Shown: positions 13,301-23,992 of the stretch, piece after piece
How positions within the stretch are numbered: the first letter of the stretch is position 1
Layout of the letters: the number at the start of each line of letters is the position of its first letter
Assembly: GCF_017654505.1 (NCBI RefSeq)
Contig: NC_054559.1
Span: 11,990,792 to 12,054,791, forward strand
Direction of reading: 5' to 3'
DNA length: 64,000 bases
Source: Polyodon spathula
Taxonomy: Eukaryota > Chordata > Actinopteri > Acipenseriformes > Polyodontidae
Program-made: the position numbers and the translations under genes
Notes under the pieces: generated by a model
The model's input: the letters and a program-made list of their open reading frames with translations, nothing else
What the model was told of the DNA's origin: nothing
Databases searched by the model: none

Positions 13301-16300
13301 ATGGGACATGACCATACAGCTTTTCATTACTATCCCCTTCACATGAAACTACAAAACAACAAATCCATCACAAAATTAAAAATTTAAGATAACATTATTA
13401 TTATTTAAATAATGTATTATTCTACCTTGCACAGAACTTCTGCACATGTTGCTTATTTCTAGGGAGGTCCAATACGAATTCACACTAATACTAGTACACT
13501 GTACAGTATTATACTTGATGAACAACTGCTGTGTGTGAACTAGTCCATTCCCACTTTTTAAACTACACTGTAGTGCATGGTGGACACTAAATTTTGTTGT
13601 ACACGCTTTGCTTTATTTCCTTGTTTTTTTTTTCTTTTTTAAAATCGCAGCCCAATCCAAACCCAGCAGCTAAGCTTGTCACCTGTAAGGATGTAGCTGA
13701 TGGGCTCCTAATTGAAACCTGACCAAGCGTGTCTGGAAGTACTGTGACTGGAGGCAGGAAGCAGAAATCCACCAGCGTGAAACAGCTGTACAACACATCA
13801 GTGGAGACAGGAACATCAGTGTCTCAGTTTAACAGGGAAACTCAAAACCTACAGTGCTTCAATTAAGGGCTTGAGAATATACTGTGTCCTAGAAGTCCAG
13901 AGCTTTCCAACCCTAACAACAGGGTTTTGTTTCAACTTAGCCATAATAATGTTGCATTTTTATGGTGCAGACATAAATATTGACATGGATTAATATCTAG
14001 GAGGCTCAGAAACTATAAAGAGTGGATTTCTGTGCATTGGACAACAGTTCAGATGCTAAAGTCTTACCCTGGCCCTCTCCAGACTGCGGATCTGCTCGTG
14101 GAAGGCAGCAGGGCTCTTCAGGGCTGTGCGGAGAAGCAGACAGAGCAAGAAGGGGTTAACATCCCTAGGAAGCAGCTTGGAGAGGAAAGAGGTAAGAGCA
14201 GGGCTGAGACCCGGGGCAGTTAGAAGCGGTGCCAGCCACAGGCGAGTCACCCTGCTCCAAGCCAGCCTCAAAGTGAGGGAGCTTACTCAGCGTAGGTTTG
14301 AAACATGCCCCAGAAGTGAGGCTCTCTGCAAATCAGGCATGCCTCACAATAAACTAATCAGCAAACTGAAAATGAGGTCCGTCAGCCAACCTTTGGCTTT
14401 TGAAGAAAAACTGATTTTCCTGCAATATATGTTCCAGAAAGGAAACTTGCATTCAATTAAATTAAAACAAACCAAAAAAAAAGTAATTCATGGTAAATAT
14501 CGGAAAAGAGAGAGTAGTGTTTTGCCCCAGTTTCAGGGGTGTCAAGATTTTTTGGAGGGTAGATAAACAATTGTTGTTTTTTTTCCCCTCACATTAAAAT
14601 CAATAGGCATGCCAGACAGAAGTGCATAATATCAAGGATGTGAAAAAAAACAAAACCTGCTTGTCCACAGCCTTTGAGATAAACAACTCAGACAAAAGCT
14701 ATCACTGAAACGTAGTTGCATTCCTTAGTGCCCCACAACAGGACCTAAATCAGCTGCACAAAGAATTTTGGCGTGCAGATAAATCTTTTTATTTATTTTT
14801 TTCCCCTTTTGTTCTCTAGTTACTTAGCAATGATCGAAGGGTCTTTGGCCACACTGGCCTGTGTTGTGTTCTGAGAGGCTACAGTTTGTTTAAAATGCAT
14901 AATCTGTTTACCTGGCTGTTATTTTGCCAGTTCTATATTACAGTTTTTAAATTGGTTCTGTGCGGAGAGAGAGAGAGAGAGAGGAGTTACTACCCACTAT
15001 TGTCTCTCCCCCATTGTGCCAAAAACTAAATGAAAAACAACGCGCCACAGTGAGAGATAGAGTTGGCTTGGACGTAAACAGAGAGATCAGAAGTAAACAG
15101 TTAGGAAACACTGAGCAAGACATGGCCAATCGGAGAGTGGCACGCTCCCTGTATCTGTTGAGCAATACTACCGGGTGGTCCAAACACATCAGCAAAACAC
15201 TCAATTCATTTTACTAAATACACATCCATGAAGCTAATTGTAAGGCCTCGGGCATTGAGCCACCAGCAGGTTGCCAAGGTAACACCCAACAACTGCAGTA
15301 AGAACTGGAGGGATGAACCCTACTGGATACTGCCATTGAGCACAGAGCTCATGTATGCACACCAAGATATCTAGGGATGCACTGTACAGTGTTTCTGTTT
15401 TTTTTTTTATTTTATTTTTTTTATTATGGCTTAAACATTTAAAATGATTGTAATCCACCATTAAATGACACTCAAACAATTACTATAACGTTAATAAATA
15501 TAAGAGTGTTAGTAGACATTCACATTTTGAACATTACAACGTACACAAATTACACTAAAAAGGCGAACATCTATATTAGACAGGTATATTATAAACAAAT
15601 CGGGAAAGCAATATTCAATACATGGCTGTCAGTTGTACCCGATATATTTATTACACTCTAAAATCAGGATCATTGATTATTGCCCTAACTCATGGACAGG
15701 GTCTCTTTGAAAAGGAGCATACGTGCTCAAACTGCCACCCTGAATGGACCAATTCAAACAATCCATTACAAAATGTAGGCAGAGAAGTTAAGCATTCATT
15801 TCTTACGTGGCATGATGCCTTGGTCTATGAGCTGCTCCCGAGTCCTTCTCTGCTGCAGCCTGAGCTGAAGAACTGTGGACATGAAGAAGAAAAGTAGGTT
15901 AGCCTTGCTTACAGCAGCATCATCAGCCCTGCAGTGTCCCGGGACTGTTCAGAGGTGCTGCGAGTAACACTATGCGGTGACATCATAAATTACCTCCACC
16001 CCCATTCTCTTCTTAAACCACGGGGCAGCTGATTAGTGGGGAGAAAAGGAAGTGACCCGCTTCTAACCCTGTCTGTGGAATGACAAAGGGAGGTGCGAGT
16101 CTGACTCACATTGCTAGGAAATCCAGCCACTCGTGAATAATGAGCTCTCGCTTCCTGTCAAAACTACAAAGAACACAGCAACAGCATTTTCATCAAGTTT
16201 ACCGTCCACTTTTCATTGCAAGAGGTTTCCTTCCCTTTCCCCCTTTGGACTCGTGAGAAGGGCATAACTGGATAAATAAGACGATTTGAGTTTTCACTCA

Positions 16301-19300
16301 ACAGCTCACAGTTTATGAGAGTCCGATGGATATACCGAGGAACCTCACTGTCCACTGGTGACGGTACACGAAAGACTCTCTCTATGCCATAAGGGATTAT
16401 GGTGCTGTTTTTGTTTTTACTCAAATGTATTATTTGCATGACCCAGGAAGAACCACAGCTAGTACAGGTAATTCTCAATTTACTCATTATGATAGATTTA
16501 ATAAAGTAGTTTACTTTTGTTTTCTAGATTAAACATTAACGTTGTTGCAGGGAGCTCTGAACTGAACACCATTGTGGTGTAATTGCTACAGTACACTGAA
16601 AAAGCCTACTGAAAAGGAAAAATGCAAGTTGGTTTTGGAGCAACCATAAAACAAAAACACCAAGACCCTTTCCACAGTGGACAGAAAAACATATCATGAC
16701 ACTAGAAACCCAGTGACCTGGTGAAATTCCAATTCCCGTCAAACTAGATGTATGAAAACATTTACATTTCACCTCATGCAAAGGACACAAGTAAAAACTC
16801 TAAAATGAGAGAATACTGGTCTCCAGTAATCTGGCCAATAACTGCTTGTAACAAATGTGAATCTTAAGGCAACCCATGTAAACGGTTCGAGTCATACTGG
16901 AACTGGCTACGAGCTGCAATAGCCACACAGAGGTCGCTCGACACTAAATCTCAAAGCAAAACCTTTACTGCCTCAATGTGACTCAAGTTGTTTTTTGTGG
17001 TTATTAGTCGAGCGTAGGCAGGCCTGGCGTGGTGCGCCAACAGCAGCACAATGTCTCCCTCAACCCTCTAAAACGCACAGAATTACCCATTAGAGGCTTG
17101 TAGCTGAGTGGCCAGAGACAAATAGTCACCGGAGACCTGACAGAAATATACAATACGCTCTATGGATTGGAACAATGGATTTTAAAGAGGTGGTTATAAT
17201 TCCCGGTACATGGTGAATGCATCACCTTCAAAAACACAAGAATTGATTCATTGATTAGTGTTTTTCCCCCAGTGTGTAATTATAAACTCTTGCTTGGTTA
17301 TGCCTACATGCTCTCCACAAAACACACCGCATGTTGTTTTGGATATACATTCACACACCGTTTATTTCTTACCACAAGTGTATGAAAAAGGATTGACAAA
17401 AATGGGTTAGTAGGAACTACTACACTCGAATCAGGTTTGTTCCACTCGACAGTCACAAGGTTAACCCATTCAATCTCACCGATCAGTTACATGTTCAATT
17501 CCGCTCTCTACGTTCTAAACTGGGAGGACTCTGATACCAATGCACAGGGTGTACTGGGAGTACCATGTAGTAAAATCGTGGTTTGCCATTTAAAGAATAT
17601 ATTCCAGTCATGACAGTACTGACTTGTTTTAGCAGACCCGATGAGCTCCAGGTAAGTGGAGAGGTCAATACCTCCCCCACTGAAGCTCTCAGTCTTATCC
17701 TGGGATCAAATCCAGCTGGCGTGCCTGTGTCTTCCAGATTCTTCCCCGGTTGAGAGGAATTGTAATTCTGATGGGCCTTGACTCCAAAGTATAGCCAGAG
17801 GGAACGAATCACAGCTGGCACGGTGGCAGAATGCTTTGGCAGTATGTTCGTATAGAGGGGACACGGCGCTTTCTTTCTCTTGTTGGAAACACGCACCCTT
17901 TACGCGGATGGAGATAGGTAGGTGTGACAAACTAGATTTGATACTTTCATTGAATTCTGTTTAAAACTCTCACCTGGATTGTTCATCTTTGGCGTCCACT
18001 TTACAACAGTTGTACACACAATCGTTCAGTTTAGCTGCTTTGTGATTCGTCACACAGCCCTTGCTGTGTAGAAAATAATGAAAAACATTGCCGAGGTCCC
18101 ATGCAAGCCTTTTTAAAATAACGCTATAGATCCAGCATGCCAATGCTGAAGAACATCAAATATACCAATAACATACTTTTAAAATCATGTTTATTTATTT
18201 TTTAAAAAGCTATAAAAGAAATTCAGTATTCATAGTTGAAGGAATATTAGGCTGGAAACATTCAGTGTATAAAAAACAAACAAAAAAGACAAACACTTAT
18301 GTAATGTACACGTAATGGAGTAATAAAAGCCTTTTGGGAAGTGTCCATTAGTAACATGGTGTTTCTTCCAGCAAAGTACTATTTCCCAATAGCATCGGAC
18401 AAAAATATTAACCCCTTAACAGTGAAGATTTCTGGAACATGAACTTGGGGAGGTTTATGGTGCCAAGACTAAAACCCTGCACAGTACAATGCCTGTGTTT
18501 TCATAGAACCTCCCTTTTTCTATCTAACTGAAATCCTCTGCTCCACCCAAATTTATATATTTAAAAAACAAAACCACCAAAAAAAACCCCACAACAATAG
18601 GGTATTTACCTGTAAATCTACTCTTAAGTGTCACTACTTTTACTTGTAGATAGATGAAATGGTAGCTGTATTAGTCCAGAGATGACAGACAAGAGGAGAT
18701 GTGATACCTTTTATTGGACTAACTAAATAATTACTCACAAGCTTTCAAGACCTCAGAAGGTCCCCTGTTCAGTTAAAGTAGGAAAGTAAACTTTTACTTC
18801 TATTATACCCTACCCATTTCAAAAAAGAAAGTTTCGTACTTAATTATAAGAATAATTTGTAACTAAACATTCCAACGAGCACAAACAAGTAAACCAAACA
18901 GAGTCACCGTCCATAATCCCACAGATTACCGACGACAGTCTAAACAATCCACAAACCAAATCACAGGGACAGCCTAGCGCTCCTCAGAACTGACTCTTCT
19001 CAACCGCAACACAAAAGAATTGTGGCGGGTGCATACCTGCTGAACTCCCACCACGTTACTCTTGAGATGCCACCACATTTATGCTCAAAATAAGACAAAG
19101 AAATCTTATATAAGAATCTAAAATAAAAAATCCTGACAATTCCTGCAGAAACTGGTGGAAAACCCACAGCGACTTTCCCCGTTTGCTCACGTACAAGTTC
19201 AAGTGTAGAGAGCAGGCTCAGTTCAGTTTAATACAATAACTAAAATCGCCCTACCCCTAATGGGTAGCAGACATCCGTACACAAATGATGTTGGATCTCT

Positions 19301-19856
19301 GTGGGTAAATCCTACCTTTCGATACAGAGAAAATCCTCCTTTAAAAGACCTTCCTGTAAACAAAAACAAAAATAGCACAGCCCAGAATTAAGCTTCAACT
19401 AAAAATGTATTTACCTATCTGGGGCAAATCGAAGAAAAGAGAGCCACGCGTGCCAAAATCTAAACCACCACAACTTATTACTGTTATTCGTATCATTATT
19501 ATTGCTACAACCAAGCTAGAGCAGCTGCTAAATAACGTGCCAGTTCGTTCGTTAATACAACTACATAAATAATTCCTGGCTGAATCAGGTTTCTGCACTA
19601 CACAGGTCTGGGTTAATAAATACAACATGGATTTCATTCAGAAACAAATCCTCTGCTGGATCGGCACCTGATTTGAATTTGCCTCTGAAGATAGCGGGAG
19701 TCTCCACTTCCAGGAAAGCCATCATCTATCTGACAGTTCCAGTAATCCGAGAGACTTGGGAGTGCCGGGCTGAGATGCAGGTTGGAGTTCCATCAATTTG
19801 TGCAGGAGGAGGGAAAGGATGAAGTGTCTCTGCCTTAGACATTCCGAGCCTTGCAA

Positions 19857-19888
<32 letters not shown>

Positions 19889-20208
19889 CCCCCTGGAGTC
19901 TGTACTACTCCACACAGCTCCCTCCTCACCGCAGCACTGAGCCTATCACAGCCAGAGGTAAGGAACACAGTGAGCAAGGCAAGGACAGCCCAGTTAACCC
20001 TTGCTACTGGGAGGAGCTGGCGCTCAGGCAGTTTTACAACACTGGGGGGGTGTGCAACGACAGAGTGGAAAGGAAATGTAACACTAAACAGATACTTGGG
20101 CTCCCCAGAAAATATGCTAGATAGAAGCAAGTTCACTGGTATGAAAATCATGTTCTATTAAATATTCATAAAGAAGTTCTTTACAACTGCTGCTGTAGGT
20201 TAAAATAC

Positions 20209-20242
<34 letters not shown>

Positions 20243-23200
20243 CAGCAGTCATGCAAATACATCTTCAGCCGTGACCTTAATGCCAAAACAAAATTGGCAA
20301 GAGCAGTACAGTCTGATACACAATACAAAACCCCCCCCCAAAAAAAACATATTTTACATTTGCCCGATTTCAATATGCAAGAACACATCCCAGGGATTAT
20401 ACTAAATTATCAGTTTAAGAACAGAGTCTCTCAAAGGTTTCCACTGTATCCCAGCGGTGTCCTGTTAGCTATCACCACGAGGGAGGTGGGGGGTTATGTG
20501 AACATTGTTAGCCAGTACCTAAGGGACCTCAACTCTTCTCACTCTGGCAGGGTTACTCGGAACAAACGGCTCTACGTGGGGGATGGCCCAAGCATGCCCC
20601 AATGGGTTATTTTAATAACATTTGCAGTCCCAGTTCCTATTAGTCATTATCATAATTTGCTGATTCATACTAAAACACAATATTGGGAGATTTGAGCAGG
20701 ACCATGCTGCTGTAAGATTCCCCAGCCTTTCTTATATACCCTACACAGGCTGTCTGTTTCGTCTCCGTGTGCAGCAATGAAGACATTTCCTTAGCAGCTC
20801 TGCTCTACAGGAGACACAGCAGCTACAAGGGTTAATGGAGGCCACTGGCACCAGCTCAGTGTGAACTTCTGAGGATCACAAGATCAATGCGTCTGGCTGA
20901 GAGAAAAAAAATCAATGCAAGCAGTCAAGCGCCCTGCATGCATTTCTGCAACCCGGACTGTTACACCAAGGGGCTGGCAGTGCACCAGTGTTCTGATGTG
21001 CTCCTATATGACCTTATGATTCTGTACAAGAAAAACAGCAGCATCTACAAGCAGAAGCTCAGCAGAGGATGATTCAATAAGAGAACTAGTGTTCTGCTAA
21101 AGCATGTTATACCATGAATCTGTGCATGCTGTAATAGTGTACACAATCAGGCTTAAATATTGTTGGACTGCATGTGGCTCTTAAGTGGTGTACAGAAATT
21201 ATGAAATTTGACTCGCTTTAAGGTCCTGGAGAAAATAACATTTGGCCACATGATGGCAATGTCTGTCTGCTATGAGAAAATCAAGAGAAAACCAATATTT
21301 TAAAAAGGGGGTGCAATCTCATCCACAACCAGCTGTGCTGTCAATCATCACGTTTAATGAGCGCTACATGTTTATTGCTTAAAAGGAACTCTTTCCCACA
21401 GTTCAGTGTACGTCACTGTTTAAAAGGCTCTCTCTTGATTGAATAGATTGTAAATCTGTAATTCTTCACTTGTGGATTTCTCCAGCAAAACCAAAGACTC
21501 ATAACATTAATCAAACAAGGTTCCATAAAATCATGACTCTTCTCATACAGTACATGGACTGAAACAAACCCCTAAGAACAAAAGACACTGCTGGGAAACT
21601 GCTGATGTTCTGTTTACAGAACAAGTCCCCCCAAAGACAAAGATTCCAAATGCACAAACAGTCTGGTAGCAAAAACTAAGCGGGTTCGTATGGAACCTGG
21701 GCGTATGCACTGGGATCACACAGGTAACAGGTGGGTCACGTGCTGGCGACCAAGGGAGGGTCTAAAATCAAAACACGGATAGCAGGATTATCTACAAATT
21801 AGTAAAAAAACAAGATTTCAGACAAACTTTAAATTATTGTAAATGTAGCAGAATAACTGAGTGCATATAAAAGTCCCCCTAAATGTAACAGGTTTGGGGG
21901 ACGGGAGATGGGTACCCCTTGCCACTGCCCAAGACAAGACTGCTTCCCACTGTATCAGTTCCAAACTCCTGAGATCTACATACTTTAATGAAGTTAACCA
22001 GGTGACACATGAGAACATGTGCACGGTTTTTCACCCCAGTCCTAGATATCCCCACAGCTGCACCCTGGTTTGTGTTGCTTATATTAATGGCTGTAATTTG
22101 GGGAGGGGTACCTTTTTATATTGCAAAGGTTACTAATTGACCAGGGGAGGGTGGGTGCAGTAGTGGGGACTAAAATAACTTTTAGGTTTTTTTTTTTTTT
22201 CTTTTTTGACATCAGACAGGAAATCCTCCATTTAAAAAAAAATAAAAAAAATGATATATATATATATTTTCTCATTAGCCCAGGGCCTGCCACTTGGTGC
22301 CTCAACCTAATTCGAAGATTTAATCTCCAAACTGTTTGTAAACAGCCTGAAAGGTACAGGACATCAAAAAAAAATTCTTCCCCTCTGAAGCATAAGATGC
22401 ATTCACTGGGGAAAGGGTATAAATCAAGGGCCTGCCAGGCAGCCTGAGAGATGGATTAAAGCACACTGGATCCAGTCTCCCAGTTTCTCCTCCTGTCTGC
22501 CCAGGACCCCTGCGAAAATGTCAACATGCCACTCAGCCTGGGTCAGTGCTACCCGGTCCCCGGAGATCTGGCCTGTGCCCTCCCACCGAGATTCTCATGC
22601 CAAGAAAACATTTCCAGACGGGCTCGAGCTCAGGGAATGCTGGGATTGTGGGAACCAGATGCACCAACCAATCAGAAGGCATTTCCTGGGAAATCAAAAG
22701 GTTTTCCAGGTTGCTAAAGGTTAAGAGGGTGGAAAAAGAAATACAAAAGAAAAAAGATAAAAAATGAACCTAGGTTGGGAAAAAAATGAACACAGTGGAA
22801 CTGTAAGCCATATCATACTTCAAACTACTTTTTAAAAGACTCAGCTGGTGTTTGTGGATTCAACTGGGGAGGAACTCAAAGAAAAAGGTGTTTCAGGAGG
22901 ATTCTCCCCTTGTTAATTAGCAACTGAATTTAAAAAGTTTTCACATTCATTCTTCCAGTTTTGATTCTTTATACCTTCTGACATTTAAATTCTGCTCCAA
23001 CACTGGAAATTCAGACCAATTCTTATCATTCACATCAGCTGCCACACTGGAATGCTGTCCCACATTAAAATAGATTAGAATGTTCCATGTTAAAGTAGAA
23101 TTTTGATTTGCTCTTTTGAAAACAGAAACACTTCACGTGCAATGTCAGCAAAACACTCAACTCACTCTAGAGACTAAATACATTTTGCAATGTGTTTAAT

Positions 23201-23943
23201 TTGCATCCTAACAGTTTAATTCAGTGTCCCATCACCAATAACATTTTCTGCTGCTGCTTCCTGTGTACTGTTGCAAAAAACAGACATTTGTATACACATG
23301 CCCAGATACATTAGAATTAGCAGGGGTACTGCACAAGCATTGCTGTTGTTGAAAAATAACCAAGTTGTTGAGAGAAAGAGAGAGAGAGAAACACTGACAT
23401 TCAGATGGTTCAGGAGACTAATCCAAAAACTGGTGTTCACTGGTGTTGCAGTGAAGCGCTAGTAATTTGTGTTGGGCACTATGGGTTAGCATATTTAAAC
23501 ACCACATGAATAAACTGGATGCTTTTTGCTTGTAAGGAGGTACACTTTACATATGCTGTTCACAACAAATATCACATTTCAGACTGGCTGGAACAAGTTG
23601 TCTTGACCAGTTCATACACATTGTGTAAACGCTGTTCACCTTGGATGGGCACGAAAGCATTATGTTTTAAACCAAAAGCTTTTCACTGCCTTTCACTTAA
23701 CCTTAACATTTATTATGTGCAGGAATGTTTGTTAATTCATCATTTTGAAGGAGAGCAGGCTGCTATTTAAGGCTTAAGGCTGCACTCACCAGTCTTCCGC
23801 TCATTGAGGGGGGGCAGGTTCGGGGTGAGCTGCAGCGACAACTCCTCCATCTCATGGGATGCAGCCTCACTCCGAGGACTGGGGGAGAGCACCCCCGACA
23901 TCCCACAATCCTTTTCAATCCCCAGCATCCCGTGGAGCTCCAT
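3254..23943 (-). CDS. MRTFB: MRTFB (MKL2), myocardin-related transcription factor B, whole coding span
   Basis: MRTFs bind G-actin through N-terminal RPEL motifs; when actin polymerises they enter the nucleus and coactivate SRF on cytoskeletal and muscle genes. Spliced exons here encode, in order: a short acidic N terminus, RPEL1 (RTREQL), RPEL2 (RPERSEL), RPEL3 (RPGPLEL), a basic region ([17 protein letters not shown]), a Gln-rich stretch, a SAP domain ([23 protein letters not shown]), a leucine zipper ([16 protein letters not shown]) and a C-terminal transactivation domain ending in LPWD. Coding length is about 3.08 kb (about 1,028 aa if the last junction is repaired; human is near 1,090). 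MRTFB is preferred over MRTFA because of the C terminus ([24 protein letters not shown]) and the adjacent ERCC4. Junctions are in phase except the last, described separately. The start ATG at 23943 has G at -3 and +4. Confidence 0.95.
3757..3780. repeat. (G)24 homopolymer at the last MRTFB acceptor
   Basis: 24 consecutive G on +, C on the coding strand, directly abutting the acceptor AG. It acts as the pyrimidine tract. Its length is likely unstable or misread, and the G strand can form quadruplex structures. Confidence 0.97.
4064..4124 (-). CDS. MRTFB: MRTFB exon, MDDLFDILI motif
   Basis: 61 bp encoding [15 protein letters not shown], a near-invariant MRTF element. Acceptor CTCTTCAAG, donor GTGGAG/GTACAG. 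It ends with one base (G) of what should be the Glu codon of SGE-IS, so the next exon should begin with two bases completing it. Confidence 0.95.
4434..4544 (-). CDS. MRTFB: MRTFB exon, [12 protein letters not shown] motif
   Basis: 111 bp, 37 codons, encoding [20 protein letters not shown]. The (K)DPPRYEEA(I/V)KQ block is a recognised conserved element of MRTFB. Acceptor TTGCTTCAG, donor CCCAG/GTAACG. Confidence 0.93.
4659..4814 (-). CDS. MRTFB: MRTFB exon, transactivation-region segment
   Basis: 156 bp, 52 codons, phase 0, encoding [19 protein letters not shown] and a tail ending LHNGSMHK. Acceptor TTTCTGTAG, donor CACAAG/GTACAG. Less conserved than its neighbours; supported by clean splice sites and phase. 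Confidence 0.8.
4815..5423. other. MRTFB intron
   Basis: Intron between the 132-bp and 156-bp exons. No repeat, RNA gene or second gene recognised. Confidence 0.6.
5424..5555 (-). CDS. MRTFB: MRTFB exon, Gln/Pro-rich activation-domain segment
   Basis: 132 bp encoding [20 protein letters not shown] and [20 protein letters not shown]. It is phase 0 at both ends. Acceptor CTACCCAG; the donor TCAAAG/GTTTGG is rather weak. Compositional and positional match to the Gln-rich part of the MRTFB C-terminal half. Confidence 0.85.
5845..6732 (-). CDS. MRTFB: MRTFB large exon: SAP domain, leucine zipper, Gln/Pro-rich region
   Basis: 888 bp, 296 codons, phase 0 both ends. It opens with [20 protein letters not shown] (rest of SAP, putative DNA binding). 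A Ser/Thr-rich segment with [14 protein letters not shown] follows, then a heptad-leucine coiled coil ([20 protein letters not shown]...) for dimerisation. Near the end lie a [15 protein letters not shown] block and [13 protein letters not shown]. Acceptor TCTTCCCAG, donor CCCCAG/GTAATG. Confidence 0.96.
6733..8385. other. MRTFB intron (GC-AG)
   Basis: Holds a CArG-box match (CCTTTTTAGG, 7200-7209), short A/T runs and the 31-base A tract at 8345-8375. Nothing coding is seen. Confidence 0.6.
8345..8375. repeat. (A)31 homopolymer next to the MRTFB GC donor
   Basis: 31 A on +, U on the MRTFB transcript, beginning 10 bases into the intron. Confidence 0.97.
8386..8539 (-). CDS. MRTFB: MRTFB exon, start of SAP domain (GC donor)
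   Basis: 154 bp, ending [15 protein letters not shown], which runs straight into VAELKMELK of the next exon. The only donor preserving the conserved protein is ATGAAG/GCAAGA, a GC-AG type 5' splice site. The CAG acceptor at 8540-8542 was chosen over the TAG three bases upstream because it keeps APLK-PM in phase. A 31-base A run (U on the transcript) sits 10 bases inside the intron. Confidence 0.88.
9199..9449 (-). CDS. MRTFB: MRTFB exon, basic (SRF-binding) and Gln-rich region
   Basis: 251 bp encoding RSRSKKG, then [17 protein letters not shown] (basic B1 region used for SRF contact and nuclear import), [20 protein letters not shown] and a Gln run. Acceptor TTTGTAG, donor CTCAA/GTACGC. It ends with two bases of a Lys codon. 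Confidence 0.95.
10078..10190. repeat. imperfect inverted repeat (fold-back, about 113 bp)
   Basis: The left arm TTTACAGCACTTGGG...CATCAACCACC pairs with the right arm GGTGGCTGATGAAAT...CCCAGTGCTGTAAA, arms about 45-50 nt with mismatches and small gaps. It resembles a MITE or fold-back relic. Confidence 0.6.
10305..10388. repeat. (TA)n microsatellite
   Basis: About 42 uninterrupted TA units followed by three GATA units. Apparent tyrosine/isoleucine ORFs here are artefacts of the repeat. Confidence 0.98.
11273..11416 (-). CDS. MRTFB: MRTFB exon, variable linker
   Basis: 144 bp, 48 codons, phase 0 at both ends. It is rich in Ser/Thr/Pro and ends KPTPTLVK, matching the (P)GPALVK/TPTLIK end of this exon in MRTFB and MRTFA. 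Acceptor GTACCACAG, donor GTAAAG/GTGAGT. Confidence 0.9.
11820..11992 (-). CDS. MRTFB: MRTFB exon, acidic/Ser-rich linker
   Basis: 173 bp encoding [20 protein letters not shown] and a Ser/Pro/Gln-rich tail. The [11 protein letters not shown](E/D)QPAS block is a conserved MRTF signature. Acceptor GCCCCAG, donor CTGCAG/GTCAGA. Confidence 0.93.
12643..12804 (-). CDS. MRTFB: MRTFB exon, RPEL3
   Basis: 162 bp encoding [20 protein letters not shown] followed by [16 protein letters not shown]. This is RPEL3 plus the start of the linker to the basic region. Acceptor CCCTCACAG, donor GTTG/GTAAGG. Phases match both neighbours. Confidence 0.95.
13046..13121 (-). CDS. MRTFB: MRTFB exon, RPEL2
   Basis: 76 bp encoding [20 protein letters not shown] followed by MHILQ. 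It contains the canonical RPxxxEL core of RPEL2. Acceptor TTTCTGCAG, donor TTCAGG/GTAATG. It leaves one base completing a Glu codon in the next exon. Confidence 0.95.
14068..14123 (-). CDS. MRTFB: MRTFB exon, RPEL1-RPEL2 linker
   Basis: 56 bp encoding [18 protein letters not shown], near-identical to the linker of vertebrate MRTFs. This linker belongs to the extended bipartite nuclear-import and actin-binding region. Donor CCAGG/GTAAG, acceptor CCGCACAG. It ends in phase 0. Confidence 0.95.
15807..15872 (-). CDS. MRTFB: MRTFB exon, RPEL1
   Basis: 66 bp, acceptor GTCCACAG, donor CCAC/GTAAG. It encodes [20 protein letters not shown], the first actin-binding RPEL motif, in the RTREQL variant typical of MRTFs. 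Split codons at both ends are in phase with both possible first exons and with the next exon. Confidence 0.95.
18655..18775 (-). mobile_element. dispersed retroelement fragment (Penelope-like or SINE-like tail)
   Basis: Read on the minus strand, it runs through a short hairpin, GAAAGCTTG, TTAGTTAGTCCAATAAAAGG and GGACTAATACAGCTACCA. I recognise this order as a widespread vertebrate interspersed repeat, probably a Penelope-like element end. The family is uncertain. The hairpin GACCT-TCTG-AGGTC lies between CTGAACA and GAAA. Confidence 0.5.
19668..19725 (-). CDS. MRTFB: MRTFB candidate alternative first coding exon (short, myocardin-like N terminus)
   Basis: The minus strand reads [19 protein letters not shown], then one G before a GT donor at 19667. 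That phase joins exactly to the RPEL1 exon, giving [14 protein letters not shown]. This parallels the start of myocardin (short N terminus ending in [13 protein letters not shown]). An in-frame TAG directly precedes the first ATG. The second ATG (19722) has the better context, with A at -3 and G at +4. The donor (GTGCCG) is weak, which lowers confidence. Use would need its own promoter upstream (19730-20150). Confidence 0.6.
19726..20160 (-). promoter_or_regulatory. possible internal promoter/5' UTR for the short MRTFB form
   Basis: This is the segment upstream of the alternative start. It contains a (CT)14 tract (GA on the transcript) and is less AT-rich than its flanks. No TATA or CArG box was recognised. 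Placement is inferred only from the downstream exon. Confidence 0.25.
19861..19888. repeat. (TC)14 microsatellite upstream of the alternative MRTFB exon
   Basis: 14 TC units about 135 bp upstream of the short-form start codon; GA on the transcript strand. Confidence 0.95.
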
Positions 23944-23992
23944 GACTCTACTTGGGAGAGCGGTCACCCTGGTAACCAGGAAACTGGCACTG
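23790..23992 (-). CDS. MRTFB: MRTFB first coding exon (long N terminus)
   Basis: Acceptor TTTTCTCAG, ATG at 23943, donor ACTG/GTGAGTG. It encodes about 51 residues including [20 protein letters not shown] and NLPPLNERK, matching the known long MRTFB N terminus that leads into VLQLRLQQ. It ends with one base of a Val codon, in phase with the RPEL1 exon. Bases 23944-23992 are 5' UTR. Confidence 0.9.

Larger units (their letters stand above)
15873..23789. other. MRTFB intron region containing the alternative first exon
   Basis: Besides the short coding exon at 19668-19725, this holds a dispersed-repeat fragment (18655-18775), a (CT)14 run (19861-19888) and several A/T runs, including a T run near 20211-20234. 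Other ORFs here show no recognisable protein features. Confidence 0.6.

Noticed and set aside
14126..14566. 146-codon + strand ORF overlapping an MRTFB exon and intron
   Set aside because: No recognisable motif, no splice or promoter context.
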